DNA of 64,000 nucleotides from positions 124,001 to 188,000 of the forward strand of contig JACRDP010000029.1 of assembly GCA_016212855.1 (NCBI GenBank). Reading direction: 5' to 3'. Of this stretch, positions 41,607-50,758 are shown piece after piece. The stretch's first letter is position 1, and the number at the start of each line of letters is the position of its first letter. Both the position numbers and the translations under genes were made by a program. The notes under the pieces are model-generated. The model was given only the letters and a program-made list of their open reading frames with translations, ran no database searches and had not been told where the DNA came from. Source of the stretch: Elusimicrobiota bacterium (GTDB taxonomy: Bacteria > Elusimicrobiota > Elusimicrobia > UBA1565 > UBA9628).

Positions 41607-42926
41607 ATGAAGACCAACACGAAGTCCAAGTCCGCGGCGCTGTGGGAAGATCGCTCGAAGTTGGTGTCGAGCGGCTCCGCCGCCTACAGCTCCCTCGTGC
41701 TGGAAAAAGGGCTGGGCGCGAAGGTCTGGGACGTCGACGGCAAGGAATATCTGGATTTCGCCGGCGGCATCGGCGCGCTCAACGTCGGCCACTGTCACCC
41801 CAAGGTCGTCGCCGCCTTGCGCGAGCAGGCGGGAAAGCTGCTGCACACGAGCTTCCACGTCGCGGCCTACGAGAATTATCTCGACGTCTGCCGGGAATTG
41901 ATCGCTGTCGCGCCGTGGCAGGGGCCGAAGAAGGCGATCCTGTTCAACAGCGGCTCCGAGGCGATCGAGAACGCGGTCAAGTTCGCGCGCGGCTACACGA
42001 AGCGCCGCACCGTCATCGCGTTCGACAACGCCTTCCACGGCCGCACCTTGTTGTGCCTGGCGCTCGACGGCAAGCACAAGCCGCTACGCCAAGGCCTCGG
42101 CGCGATGCCGCCCGACGTGCACCACGCGCGCTACCCGTACTCCTACCGCCCGCCCGTCGGTGTCCCCGCGTCGGAGCTGACCGCGCACTGCCTCGAGTCG
42201 CTCGAGAACCTGTTCCGCGTCTCCGCCGCGGCCGAGGACGTCGCCGCGATCATCGTCGAGCCCGTGCAGGGCGAGGGCGGCTTCATCGTCCCGACGCCGG
42301 GCTTTCTCAAGGGCTTGCGCACGCTGTGCGACAAGCACGGTATCGTGCTGATCGTCGACGAGGTCCAGACCGGCTTCGGGCGCACCGGCGAGATGTTCGC
42401 CATCGAGCACGACGGGGTCGCTCCGGACCTGATGGTCGTCGCCAAGTCGCTGTGCGGCGGCATGCCGCTCTCGGGCGTCGTGGGCCGGACCGAGATCATG
42501 GACTCCGTCGCGACGGGTGCTATCGGCGGCACCTACGGCGGCAACCCGATGGCCTGCGCCGCCGCGCTCGCCGTGTTCAAGATCATGAAGGAAGAGAAGC
42601 TCGTCGCCGCCGGCAAGAAGATCGGCGAGACGGTGAAGAAGCGCTTCGACGGCTTCCGCGACAAGTATTCGTTCGTGGGCGATTCGCGCGGACTCGGGGC
42701 GATGCGCGCGATCGAGCTCGTCACGGACAAGAAGTCCAAGACGCCCCTGCCCGCCGCGAAGGTCAAGGATATCCTGCACGCGTGCGAGGACCGGGGTCTC
42801 ATCGTCATCAAAGCCGGGGTGCACGACAACGTGATCCGGACATTGATGCCGCTCGTCATCTCGGACGCCGACCTGAAGCGTGGCCTCGACATACTTGATG
42901 ACGCGTTCGGCTCGTTTAAACTCTGA
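41607..42926 (+). CDS. gabT: Class III aminotransferase, 4-aminobutyrate aminotransferase type
   Basis: 439 residues. PLP fold type I class III: NSGSEAIENAVKFARGYT, FHGRTLLCLAL, IIVEPVQGEGGF, VDEVQTGFGRTG and the PLP Lys280 in VVAKSLCGGMPLSG, followed by GGTYGGNPMACAAA. These fit GABA transaminase or a close omega-amino-acid aminotransferase; substrate specificity cannot be separated by eye. A TAGAAT box (41595-41600) ends 6 bases before the ATG. The low-GC NACHT gene begins 31 bases after its stop. Confidence 0.88.
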   Translation: MKTNTKSKSAALWEDRSKLVSSGSAAYSSLVLEKGLGAKVWDVDGKEYLDFAGGIGALNVGHCHPKVVAALREQAGKLLHTSFHVAAYENYLDVCRELIAVAPWQGPKKAILFNSGSEAIENAVKFARGYTKRRTVIAFDNAFHGRTLLCLALDGKHKPLRQGLGAMPPDVHHARYPYSYRPPVGVPASELTAHCLESLENLFRVSAAAEDVAAIIVEPVQGEGGFIVPTPGFLKGLRTLCDKHGIVLIVDEVQTGFGRTGEMFAIEHDGVAPDLMVVAKSLCGGMPLSGVVGRTEIMDSVATGAIGGTYGGNPMACAAALAVFKIMKEEKLVAAGKKIGETVKKRFDGFRDKYSFVGDSRGLGAMRAIELVTDKKSKTPLPAAKVKDILHACEDRGLIVIKAGVHDNVIRTLMPLVISDADLKRGLDILDDAFGSFKL

Positions 42927-42957
42927 GTAACGTGTTCTAGATGCTTATCAGGATTCT

Positions 42958-45681
42958 ATGCCGCCGTTGAAGCGTAACGAGATTCTGGAGAAAAAACTCC
43001 AGGCCATCCCCGAAAATAACCTCACTAATAAGTTCCTGATCCCCCTATTCAGATGTATGGGGACGTATGACAAAGTCGAGTTCCATGGGGGAACCAACGA
43101 GGAAGGGAAAGACGTAATTTTCATTGGTAAGGATGAAATTGGGGATCAGATAGTAGATGTTGTTCAAGTTAAGCGGTATAAGCCGACAGCTAGAGCTAGT
43201 GATGACAAAAGCTTCTTGGAAATTGTTCGTCAGTTGAATCAGGCGACAACTAAGAAGATTCCGCTCGCTGATGGCACGGAACACTTGCCGCGAAAAATTT
43301 ACGTAGTGACGCCATTTCCCCTTGATGTTCGAGTGATTCAAACAGCGTTCCAGGAATATCAAACGCTGAAATATCGGGTGACTGTCATTGATGGTACAAA
43401 GCTGGCCAATTTGCTCATCACTCATCTTAAAGATGAAGTGGCAGATCTTTTGGGACGTAAATTCCAATCGAAAGCAGCGCTGTTTTCCGGCCTAAACAAT
43501 CAACTGCTCACTTCAGCATTGCGTTACAATCGTCCATTGAATTTGTCTGAGGTTTATACTGACATCGACTTGATCCTCGGGCGTATTTCCACGAAGATGT
43601 TCTTCACCTCTAAGTTTGATGGACAATCAGTTAGGTGCACAGTGGAGGGGGAGCAGTGGGCGCAACTCAAGACTAGCGTGGCCCTGGCTAAAAAGCATCT
43701 GGGAATAGATGCGCTTGATAAATTGCCCGATGAAATCGAGCGAGATGAAAAGCGGCAACTCGAATCGTATGAATCGAAACTCTCTGACCTTGAGAAAGTT
43801 GCCGGGAAAGCTAACGAGGTTCGTGAGCGCTATGCTGGCCACTTTGAAAAAAAGCGCAGTGCATTAGTGGCTGGTGATCCGAACCTTAAGGCTTTGCACA
43901 AAGAGCTCATTGATCAGCACCGAATACTCGACAATTACGACAAGACTCGAGGCGCTTCAGTAACGAAGAGAGGTGGTGAGCCGCAAGCGCGCATCGATAT
44001 TCGGAATAAGATTGAAGTTCTAGCGGCGCGTATTCGCGTGCTTGAGAGGCCGATCGAAACACACCGTAAGGAGCTCGAAAAAGCTGATGTATTCCTTGCG
44101 TCGAAGCGAACTGCCGTTGCCCGGCATAAAAAGACAATCCCGAACCCGTTGCATCATATCGTTATACGCGGCTCTATGTTGGCGAACACGCTTAGAAATG
44201 AGTCGTCTTGGATACAGGGCAAGATAAAGAAATACCGCGTTGAGTCGCCTCGGCGTGATGAATTGCGAAAATTTCTATCACGCTGTGAGGAACTGTTTGT
44301 TACGACCGACGCGTTGCTGGAGATGCCTGACATTGCGCGCAGTGTCGGAGTGCCACCCCGTCAATCGGCTCGAGAATTGCGTTCGCTCAACAGGCTGCCA
44401 TTAACCGTAGACAGAATCTTTGACACCAATCTGAATTTCTGTCTGCTCGGGGAGGCTGGTGCCGGCAAGACTACGACGCTGATGATGGCGGCAAAGCGGC
44501 GCGCTGACTCTGCCCCAGAAGATCAGGCTATCTTTTTTGTGCCGCTGGTAAGCCTGATACAGGCCTGGGAGAAAAAGCATCCTGATGGTGTGGGTGCGCT
44601 CGAAACTGCTGACGATCTCGAATCGGCGCTCGCCGAATTCTTCATCGAAAGAGATTCGTCGGTATCGCCCGCAGAAATGAAACTTCATTTTCGCAACAAT
44701 GGCGGGACATTGTTCCTCGATGGTATTGATGAGGTGATTAAAATGTCGCCCGAGTTGCCGAAGGCGGTTCGTGATCTGGCAAACCGCTACCCCAAAGTTC
44801 AATTTGTCGTTTCTTCCCGCATGTCTGGCGATTATTTGCGACAAATTCCATTTCTGGGCATCACCTTATTGCCGTTTACGCCCGAGCAGCTGCGACGATT
44901 TATCCAGTTGTCTTTCGTCAGTGAGCCTGAGCATTCCGAAAAAGCCGTAACTATCCTCGCACACCTAAAAAAACATCCAGAGTTAATAAAGGTGGTTCGC
45001 AGTCCGCTGCTGGCTACTATTTTGTGCGTGCTTGCTAAGAAAAATGTCCCGTTGCCTGATAGTGAAATACAGATTTACCAAGAGCGGATGCGGCTGCTCT
45101 TTGGTCACTATGACCACGTTAAGGGGATTACGCGTATCCTGACCCCGACCGACATATTGGATCGAGTAGCACGGAAAATAGCTTTCTATCTGCATTCCAA
45201 CCAGATTAGATATGCGCAGCGTGACGACTTGTATGTTGTTGCGCTGCGCAGTATGCCAAAGGATTTGTCTTCAGCTACGGCAAAGGCTGTGGTAGACGAA
45301 CTGATCGATCCGTGTAACGTGCTTCAGTTGATGACGAGTAACGGAGATTTTGGATTCGGCCACTTGCGTTTCCAGGAATATTTCGCAGCATCCGAATTGC
45401 ACAGCAATCCGGCGCTCGATATCTTTTCCATCATGCGACAGTCAAATTGGCGGGGCCCGCTTATTCTGCTTGCGCAGCTAGCTGAAAGTCTCGACTGGTT
45501 GATGGAGCGAACGACGGAGGCCCTCGTTGTCGAAGATGTTTTCGAAAACCTGAGCGCTATGATTGATGCAGGTCCGATTGCTGAGCGCGCCCGACATAGA
45601 GCTATTATGAAGCACTATGCTGTGGATGCGGCCGTGTTGGATAGTGGTGATGAAAGAGATGACCACGAGGACTTAATTTAG
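42958..45681 (+). CDS. Mrr-like nuclease - coiled coil - NACHT NTPase (defence-type STAND protein)
   Basis: 907 residues. Residues about 15-160 look like an Mrr/PD-(D/E)XK nuclease: VEFHGGTNEEGKDVIF with Glu41 and Asp52, then VDVVQVKRYK with Gln70-x-Lys72. A long coiled coil follows (about 245-400). The NACHT NTPase has Walker A GEAGAGKTT (498-506), Walker B GTLFLDGIDEV (583-593), a VVSSRMSGDY sensor segment and the winged-helix FGHLRFQEYFAASEL. The tail after it is short, about 90 residues, with no obvious LRR, TPR or WD repeats. Bacterial NACHT proteins with nuclease effectors are known anti-phage systems; this one fits as a single-gene system. Base composition is clearly lower in GC than both neighbours, indicating transfer. 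Its stop overlaps the next start by 1 base. Confidence 0.85.
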   Translation: MPPLKRNEILEKKLQAIPENNLTNKFLIPLFRCMGTYDKVEFHGGTNEEGKDVIFIGKDEIGDQIVDVVQVKRYKPTARASDDKSFLEIVRQLNQATTKKIPLADGTEHLPRKIYVVTPFPLDVRVIQTAFQEYQTLKYRVTVIDGTKLANLLITHLKDEVADLLGRKFQSKAALFSGLNNQLLTSALRYNRPLNLSEVYTDIDLILGRISTKMFFTSKFDGQSVRCTVEGEQWAQLKTSVALAKKHLGIDALDKLPDEIERDEKRQLESYESKLSDLEKVAGKANEVRERYAGHFEKKRSALVAGDPNLKALHKELIDQHRILDNYDKTRGASVTKRGGEPQARIDIRNKIEVLAARIRVLERPIETHRKELEKADVFLASKRTAVARHKKTIPNPLHHIVIRGSMLANTLRNESSWIQGKIKKYRVESPRRDELRKFLSRCEELFVTTDALLEMPDIARSVGVPPRQSARELRSLNRLPLTVDRIFDTNLNFCLLGEAGAGKTTTLMMAAKRRADSAPEDQAIFFVPLVSLIQAWEKKHPDGVGALETADDLESALAEFFIERDSSVSPAEMKLHFRNNGGTLFLDGIDEVIKMSPELPKAVRDLANRYPKVQFVVSSRMSGDYLRQIPFLGITLLPFTPEQLRRFIQLSFVSEPEHSEKAVTILAHLKKHPELIKVVRSPLLATILCVLAKKNVPLPDSEIQIYQERMRLLFGHYDHVKGITRILTPTDILDRVARKIAFYLHSNQIRYAQRDDLYVVALRSMPKDLSSATAKAVVDELIDPCNVLQLMTSNGDFGFGHLRFQEYFAASELHSNPALDIFSIMRQSNWRGPLILLAQLAESLDWLMERTTEALVVEDVFENLSAMIDAGPIAERARHRAIMKHYAVDAAVLDSGDERDDHEDLI

Positions 45682-46505
45682 TGTTCCGAGCTTCGATCGT
45701 CTTGCTAGCCAGCATTTATATGGGCTGCGTCCCCTATCCCGGCGAGCTGCCCGACGACGGCCGCGGGCGCTCCTACTCCGGAATCATGGAGGGCATCTAT
45801 CCCGGCCTCGATCCCGGCGCCCAGGAGAACTCGAGCCTTCACTTTAAAGTGAAAGCCTACGGGCAGGACACCGTGCTCGGCGTTTCGCAAACGGCGGAAG
45901 CGGCCTACACCCGGATCATGACGGACACCGGGCTCAACTCGTTCATGCCGCGCGGCCTGTACCAGCTCGTCGTGTACGGCACGCAGGACGAGTACCGCAA
46001 GAAAACCGGCCAGCCGGAATGGTCCGGAGGCGTCGCGGTCGGCAACGCGATCTATACCTACTTGTCGCCGCGCCTGGACGCCGTGCTCTCGCACGAGATC
46101 ACGCACCTGATCTGGTTCGAGTACATGGGCCACCAAAACCCCGACTACCGTTGGGTCAACGAGGGCCTCGCCGTGTTCCAGGAGAACAAGGCGCTCGGCT
46201 CGCGCGGCCAAAGCGACCTGTTCTCCGCCTTGCGCGGAGGTTTGCGCGCTCAGTCGATTCCGATGGATCAGATGATCAAGCTCGTGCCCGCGACGGAGCG
46301 ATCGTACGACGTGAGCCTCTGGTACGCGCAGGCGGAGAGCATGACGCGTTTCATGATCGAACGCGGAGGGCGCATCGGGTACTCGCAGTTCCTGGCGGCG
46401 GTGCGCTACGACAAGAAATTCGATCAGTGCATCGCGGAGGGCTTCCCCGGCTCTTGGCGCACGCTCGAGGAGCTCGAGCGCGACTGGAAGCGGAGCCTGC
46501 AGTGA
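45681..46505 (+). CDS. Lipoprotein zinc metallopeptidase (peptidase MA-like)
   Basis: 274 residues, GTG start that shares one base with the NACHT stop. The signal MFRASIVLLASIYMGC gives a lipobox (YMGC, Cys16). The active site is LSHEITHLIWFEY (HEITH, a HExxH motif) with the third-ligand segment RWVNEGLAVFQE about 25 residues on, as in gluzincin/peptidase-MA proteins. The first 15-20 codons are AT-richer than the rest and lie at the edge of the transferred region, so the native start may have been replaced. The stop overlaps copA (GTGA). Confidence 0.85.
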   Translation: MFRASIVLLASIYMGCVPYPGELPDDGRGRSYSGIMEGIYPGLDPGAQENSSLHFKVKAYGQDTVLGVSQTAEAAYTRIMTDTGLNSFMPRGLYQLVVYGTQDEYRKKTGQPEWSGGVAVGNAIYTYLSPRLDAVLSHEITHLIWFEYMGHQNPDYRWVNEGLAVFQENKALGSRGQSDLFSALRGGLRAQSIPMDQMIKLVPATERSYDVSLWYAQAESMTRFMIERGGRIGYSQFLAAVRYDKKFDQCIAEGFPGSWRTLEELERDWKRSLQ

Positions 46506-48715
46506 GCGCGCCGGCGCTCGGGATCCGGCGCGTCGTCCTGCCCGTGCGCGGCATGCACTGCGCGTCCTGCGTGGCGAAGGTCGAGGGCGCGCTCAAGAAG
46601 CTGCGGGGCGTGACGGGCGTGGCCGTGGACCTGCCCTCGCGGACCGTCGCCGTGGATTTCATTCCCGAGCCCGGCAAGCTCGAGGTCCGCAACCTGCGCC
46701 GCGCGGTCGAGAAGGCCGGCTACGACGTGCTCGGCGAGAGCGAGACGCGCACCCAGGCCGAGTCGATGAGCCTGCTGTCCCAGCAGGCCGAACAGCGCGC
46801 TTTGATGTCGCGCCTTCAGGTCGCGATCGTATTCTCGATCCCGCTGATGCTGGCGCATACCATGAACCTGTCGCCGTACACGGCGCTCTTTCTGGCCGTG
46901 CCGGTCCAGATCTGGGGCGGCTGGCATTTCCATCAGGGCCTCTCGCGCGCGCTCCTGCGGCGCAGCGCCGACATGGACGCCCTGGTCTCGGTCTCCACCT
47001 GGGCCGCGTTCTTATACAGCGCGTACGTCGTGCTCTTCCCGGAGACCTTGCCCGCGGGGGCGCGCGTCACGCAGTGGGACGCGGTCAGCGGGCTGATCAT
47101 CTTCGTGACCTTCGGCCGCTGGCTCGAGGCGCGCACGCGCGGCAAGACCAACGAGGCCGTGGCCAAGCTCATGCGCATGGCCCCCAAGACCGCGCGCGTC
47201 GTGCGCGGCGGCGAGGAGTCGGTCGTGCCGCTGTTCGAGGTCGAGGTGGGCGAGATCGTGCGCGTGCGCCCCGGCGAGCAGGTCGGCACCGACGGCGAGG
47301 TCGTCTCGGGCCGCTCGACGCTCGACGAGTCGATGCTGACCGGCGAAAGCCAGCCCGTGGAGAAGGCGGCCGGCTCGCGCGTCTGGGGCGGCACGCTCAA
47401 TAAAAACGGCGCGCTCGAGATCCGCGTGACCGCGCCCGGCGACGAGTCCGCGCTCGCGCGCATCGTCGAGGCCGTGCGCGAAAGCCAGGCCACCAAGCCC
47501 AAGATTCAGCGCTACGTGGACAAGATCGCGACCTGGTTCGTGCCCGCCGTCTTCCTGCTCGCCGCCCTCACCGCCGCGGTGTGGCTGCGCTGGGGCCCGG
47601 AGCCGCGCTTCCTGCTCGCGATGACCTGCGCGGTGTCGGTGCTCGCCTCGGCGTGCCCCTGCGCGCTGGGGCTGGCCACGCCGCTCGCGGTGGTCGCGGG
47701 CATCGGCCGCGCGGCCGAAATGGGAGTTTTTCTGCGGAACGCGGAAATCCTCGAGGAGGCCGGCGAGCTCGACATCGTGCTCTTCGACAAGACCGGCACG
47801 CTCACCGAGGGCCGGCCGCGCGCCGCGGGCGCGATCGTCCTGCGCGGCACGGAGGCGGAGATGCTGGCCTGGGCGCTGGCCTGCGAGGAGCGCTCCGAGC
47901 ATCCCTTCGCCGCGGCGATCGTCGCGCTGGCCAAGGAGCGCAAGACGACGGCGCCGACGGTGGACTCCTTCGAGGCGTTTCCGGGCCGAGGCGTCCTCGT
48001 GCGCTCCGGCGCGCGCACCGTGCGCGCCGGCAGCCTGCCGTGGCTGAAGGAGGAGGGAGTGCGCGTCCCGGCCGACCACGCCCGCCGCTTCTCCGAGGCG
48101 GGGTCTTTGCTCGCCGTCTCGGTCGACGACGAACTGCTCGGCGCGTTCCAGATGGAGGACGCCCTGCGCCCGTCGGCGCCCGCCGCCGTCGCCGCCCTCA
48201 AGGAGATGGGCCTCGAGGTCTATCTCGTCTCCGGCGACCGCAACGCCGCCGCCTACCGCGCCGCCGAACTGGCCGGCATCGGCACCGTCTTCGCGGAGAT
48301 CCGGCCCGAGGAGAAGGCGGGAATCGTGCGCCGCTTCCAATCCGAGGGCAAGAAGGTCGCCATGGTCGGCGAGGGCTTCAACGACGCGCCCGCGCTGTCC
48401 CACGCCGACGTCGGCGTGGCGCTCGCCACCGGCACCGACGTGGCCATCGAGTCGGCCGACCTGACCTTGCTTAATCCCGACCTCATGACGCTCGTGCGCG
48501 CCATCAAGCTCAGCCGCCGCATCCGCCTGGTGATCCGCGAGAACCTGGCCTGGGCTTTCATCTACAATCTCCTGCTGATCCCGGTCGCCGCGGGCGCGCT
48601 GTATCCGCATTTCGGAATCCTGCTGCGCCCGGAGTACGCCGGCGCGGCGATGGCGCTGAGCTCGATTTCCGTCGCTTTGAATTCGCTGAGACTGAGGAGA
48701 AAAGATGTCGACTAA
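46502..48715 (+). CDS. copA: Copper-translocating P1B-type ATPase
   Basis: 737 residues, GTG start. N-terminal heavy-metal domain with GMHCASC; transmembrane CPC metal site in SACPCALGLATP (Cys385, Cys387); phosphorylation site DKTGTLT (Asp429); HP dipeptide in SEHPFA; hinge variant GEGFNDAPAL instead of the usual GDGIND. The last membrane helices contain YN and MALSS, the signature of Cu(I) exporters (P1B-1). It pumps Cu(I) out of the cytoplasm. There is no copper regulator or chaperone gene nearby. queF starts within its last codons. Confidence 0.92.
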   Translation: MSAPALGIRRVVLPVRGMHCASCVAKVEGALKKLRGVTGVAVDLPSRTVAVDFIPEPGKLEVRNLRRAVEKAGYDVLGESETRTQAESMSLLSQQAEQRALMSRLQVAIVFSIPLMLAHTMNLSPYTALFLAVPVQIWGGWHFHQGLSRALLRRSADMDALVSVSTWAAFLYSAYVVLFPETLPAGARVTQWDAVSGLIIFVTFGRWLEARTRGKTNEAVAKLMRMAPKTARVVRGGEESVVPLFEVEVGEIVRVRPGEQVGTDGEVVSGRSTLDESMLTGESQPVEKAAGSRVWGGTLNKNGALEIRVTAPGDESALARIVEAVRESQATKPKIQRYVDKIATWFVPAVFLLAALTAAVWLRWGPEPRFLLAMTCAVSVLASACPCALGLATPLAVVAGIGRAAEMGVFLRNAEILEEAGELDIVLFDKTGTLTEGRPRAAGAIVLRGTEAEMLAWALACEERSEHPFAAAIVALAKERKTTAPTVDSFEAFPGRGVLVRSGARTVRAGSLPWLKEEGVRVPADHARRFSEAGSLLAVSVDDELLGAFQMEDALRPSAPAAVAALKEMGLEVYLVSGDRNAAAYRAAELAGIGTVFAEIRPEEKAGIVRRFQSEGKKVAMVGEGFNDAPALSHADVGVALATGTDVAIESADLTLLNPDLMTLVRAIKLSRRIRLVIRENLAWAFIYNLLLIPVAAGALYPHFGILLRPEYAGAAMALSSISVALNSLRLRRKDVD

Positions 48716-49124
48716 GAAGCCCCTGATTTACGGTTATAACCCGGACCTGTCGCTCTCCGGCGCCGACGCGCCCTTGCCGCCCATCGAGACCTGGCCCAAC
48801 CAGTACAAGGGCTACGAGATCAAGATCGAGGTGCCCGAGTTCACCTCGGTGTGCCCCAAGACCAAGCTCCCGGACTTCGGGACGATCATCGTGCGCTACC
48901 TGCCGAACAAGGAGTGCCTGGAGCTCAAGAGCTTCAAGTACTACATGCTCGGCTACCGCAACATGGGAATCTTCTACGAGAACGCCGTGAACCGGATCTG
49001 CGACGACATCGCCAAGGCGACCAAGCCCGTATGGCTCGAGGTCACCGGCAAGTTCACGCCGCGCGGCGGCATGCAGTCCACGATCACGGCCCGCTGGCCG
49101 CGCAAGGCGTTCGGCCCGCGTTGA
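48705..49124 (+). CDS. queF: NADPH-dependent 7-cyano-7-deazaguanine reductase (preQ0 reductase)
   Basis: 139 residues, the short (YkvM) type. It reduces preQ0 to preQ1 in queuosine synthesis. Catalytic Cys50 and Asp57 lie in FTSVCPKTKLPDFG; the NADPH/substrate region has CLELKSFKYYMLGYRN and IFYENAVNRI. The end has TPRGGMQST, typical of the family. The ATG lies 11 bases before the copA stop, with GAGGAGAAA upstream as ribosome-binding site. Confidence 0.95.
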   Translation: MSTKKPLIYGYNPDLSLSGADAPLPPIETWPNQYKGYEIKIEVPEFTSVCPKTKLPDFGTIIVRYLPNKECLELKSFKYYMLGYRNMGIFYENAVNRICDDIAKATKPVWLEVTGKFTPRGGMQSTITARWPRKAFGPR

Positions 49125-50743
49125 ACCGGGTCGTCATCGCGCTGGGAGGCTTACTCCTCTTCGCCCGTCTGGGCAGCCCGGCGCTGTGGCAAGACGAGTC
49201 CGAAACCGCATTAAGGGCGGTTTCGATATTAAACACAGGCCTTCCGCGCATGAACGTGGAAGGATCGCTGGTCACGACCCAGCCGTCGCTCGCGAAATTC
49301 GAAGGAAACGCCGAGGGCGTTTGGATTTGGAATACATGGCTTCAAGCATACGCGGTCGCGGGATCGTTCAAAATATTCGGCCGATCGCCTTTCGCCGCGA
49401 GATTGCCGTTCGCATTAGCGGGCTTGTTATGCCTCATGTTGTTGCCCCATCTGTTCGACAAAGATAAAAGGTCTTCGGCCGCCGAAGGCGGCCAGATGCT
49501 TTTAGCCCTCACTCCCGCTTTCCTGCTCTTCGCAAGGCAGGCTCGTTACTATTCGTTGTCTGCACTGGGCACGGTTCTCATTCTGTTGTCGTGGAAAATG
49601 GTGCGCGAACGCAAAAAACACGCCGTGCTGTGTCTCGTGCTGTCGCTGCAGTTCATGCTCCACACGTCGCTCGCGTTCTTCGTCGTCGCCGTCGCCGTGC
49701 TCGCCGCCGATTCGTTGTTCCACGGCCGCGAATTCAAGCGTTCTGATTTAGCCGCGGCCGCCGCATTGAGTTCTTTGCTGTCCGTTCCTGCGTTCTGGTA
49801 CTTCCGCGTCTGGGATCGTCCCGGGAATCATATGTATTCGTTCGGCGAATCGTTCGAGTTCCTCAAGACGTTTGTGATGTGGATAAGTCTATTCGCCGTG
49901 CCGGCGTTATTGCCCGCGGCCGTTCAGTTGAAGCGCCGTCGTTACCCGCCGCTGCTCGCGGGCGTTATACTGTTCAGCGGTCTTGCTACGGAGGGAATGT
50001 TCTCCCGCGTCTGCGCCGCGCTGACGTTGATTTGGCTCATCGCGATCGCCGTGCGGGAGAAGCGCGACGCCGTCCGCCTCGCCGGGCTCTGGCTCGCGGC
50101 TTCTTTGGCCGTCCTGTCCGTCACGGCGGCAGAGCCTTATGGCCGTTACTTGATGGGAGCCCTGCCCGTCTGCGCCATCCTCGCGGGAACGTGGATTTCG
50201 GAGCTTGCGAACGGAAAGAGAACTCCAGCGTACGTCATGGCCCTGGCGCTAGCCGGGGTGACCTTCGGCGGATTTTTTCCGCGCTCCGAGCCCGCCCCGA
50301 CCGTCTCCGGCATGATGCGCCAGCGCCTGCGCGACGTCCGTCCTCGCTCCGATCTCGCCCGCTTCCTCGGCGAGCTCGCGCGAGGCCCTCGCGGCTACAT
50401 CGAACCCGCCGCCGAGGCGATCAAAGCCGGCGGCGGCGGCACGGTGTTCTCCGACTCGGACCAGCTGTCTTTGATGTTCGCCGCGGGCGTGCGCCCCGTC
50501 TACAAGGACGAGCTCGCCTCCGTCAAGCCCGACTGGCTTCTCCTCTCGCCGTGGCTGCGTCTCGACGGCCAGGCCTTGCTCGCCGTGTCGGCCCTCGCCG
50601 CGGAATACGAGCCGGTCCCGGTCACGGGCCCCGTCCTGCTGTGGCAGAACAATCCCGACCCGCTGTTCCGCGACTTTGCCCCGAAGCGGGGGCCGCTGCC
50701 GCTGCTGCGCCGGCGCGTAAGTCTTCCGCGGCGTCCCGGATAA
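49121..50743 (+). CDS. GT-C fold (PMT/ArnT-like) membrane glycosyltransferase
   Basis: 540 residues, TTG start overlapping the queF stop (TTGA). An early luminal loop has WQDESETALRA, the acidic motif of lipid-linked-sugar GT-C enzymes, followed by about ten hydrophobic segments (for example FALAGLLCLMLLPHLF and LQFMLHTSLAFFVVAVAVLA) and a soluble C-terminal domain of about 170 residues. The family moves sugars from polyprenyl carriers to proteins or lipids on the outer face of the inner membrane. The substrate is unknown. The longer frame upstream lies in queF and is a shadow. Confidence 0.75.
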   Translation: MNRVVIALGGLLLFARLGSPALWQDESETALRAVSILNTGLPRMNVEGSLVTTQPSLAKFEGNAEGVWIWNTWLQAYAVAGSFKIFGRSPFAARLPFALAGLLCLMLLPHLFDKDKRSSAAEGGQMLLALTPAFLLFARQARYYSLSALGTVLILLSWKMVRERKKHAVLCLVLSLQFMLHTSLAFFVVAVAVLAADSLFHGREFKRSDLAAAAALSSLLSVPAFWYFRVWDRPGNHMYSFGESFEFLKTFVMWISLFAVPALLPAAVQLKRRRYPPLLAGVILFSGLATEGMFSRVCAALTLIWLIAIAVREKRDAVRLAGLWLAASLAVLSVTAAEPYGRYLMGALPVCAILAGTWISELANGKRTPAYVMALALAGVTFGGFFPRSEPAPTVSGMMRQRLRDVRPRSDLARFLGELARGPRGYIEPAAEAIKAGGGGTVFSDSDQLSLMFAAGVRPVYKDELASVKPDWLLLSPWLRLDGQALLAVSALAAEYEPVPVTGPVLLWQNNPDPLFRDFAPKRGPLPLLRRRVSLPRRPG

Positions 50744-50758
50744 AGGAAACGGGGACCT

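Noticed and set aside
47012-48610. 532-residue minus-strand open frame opposite copA
   Set aside because: Antisense shadow of an unmistakable P-type ATPase.
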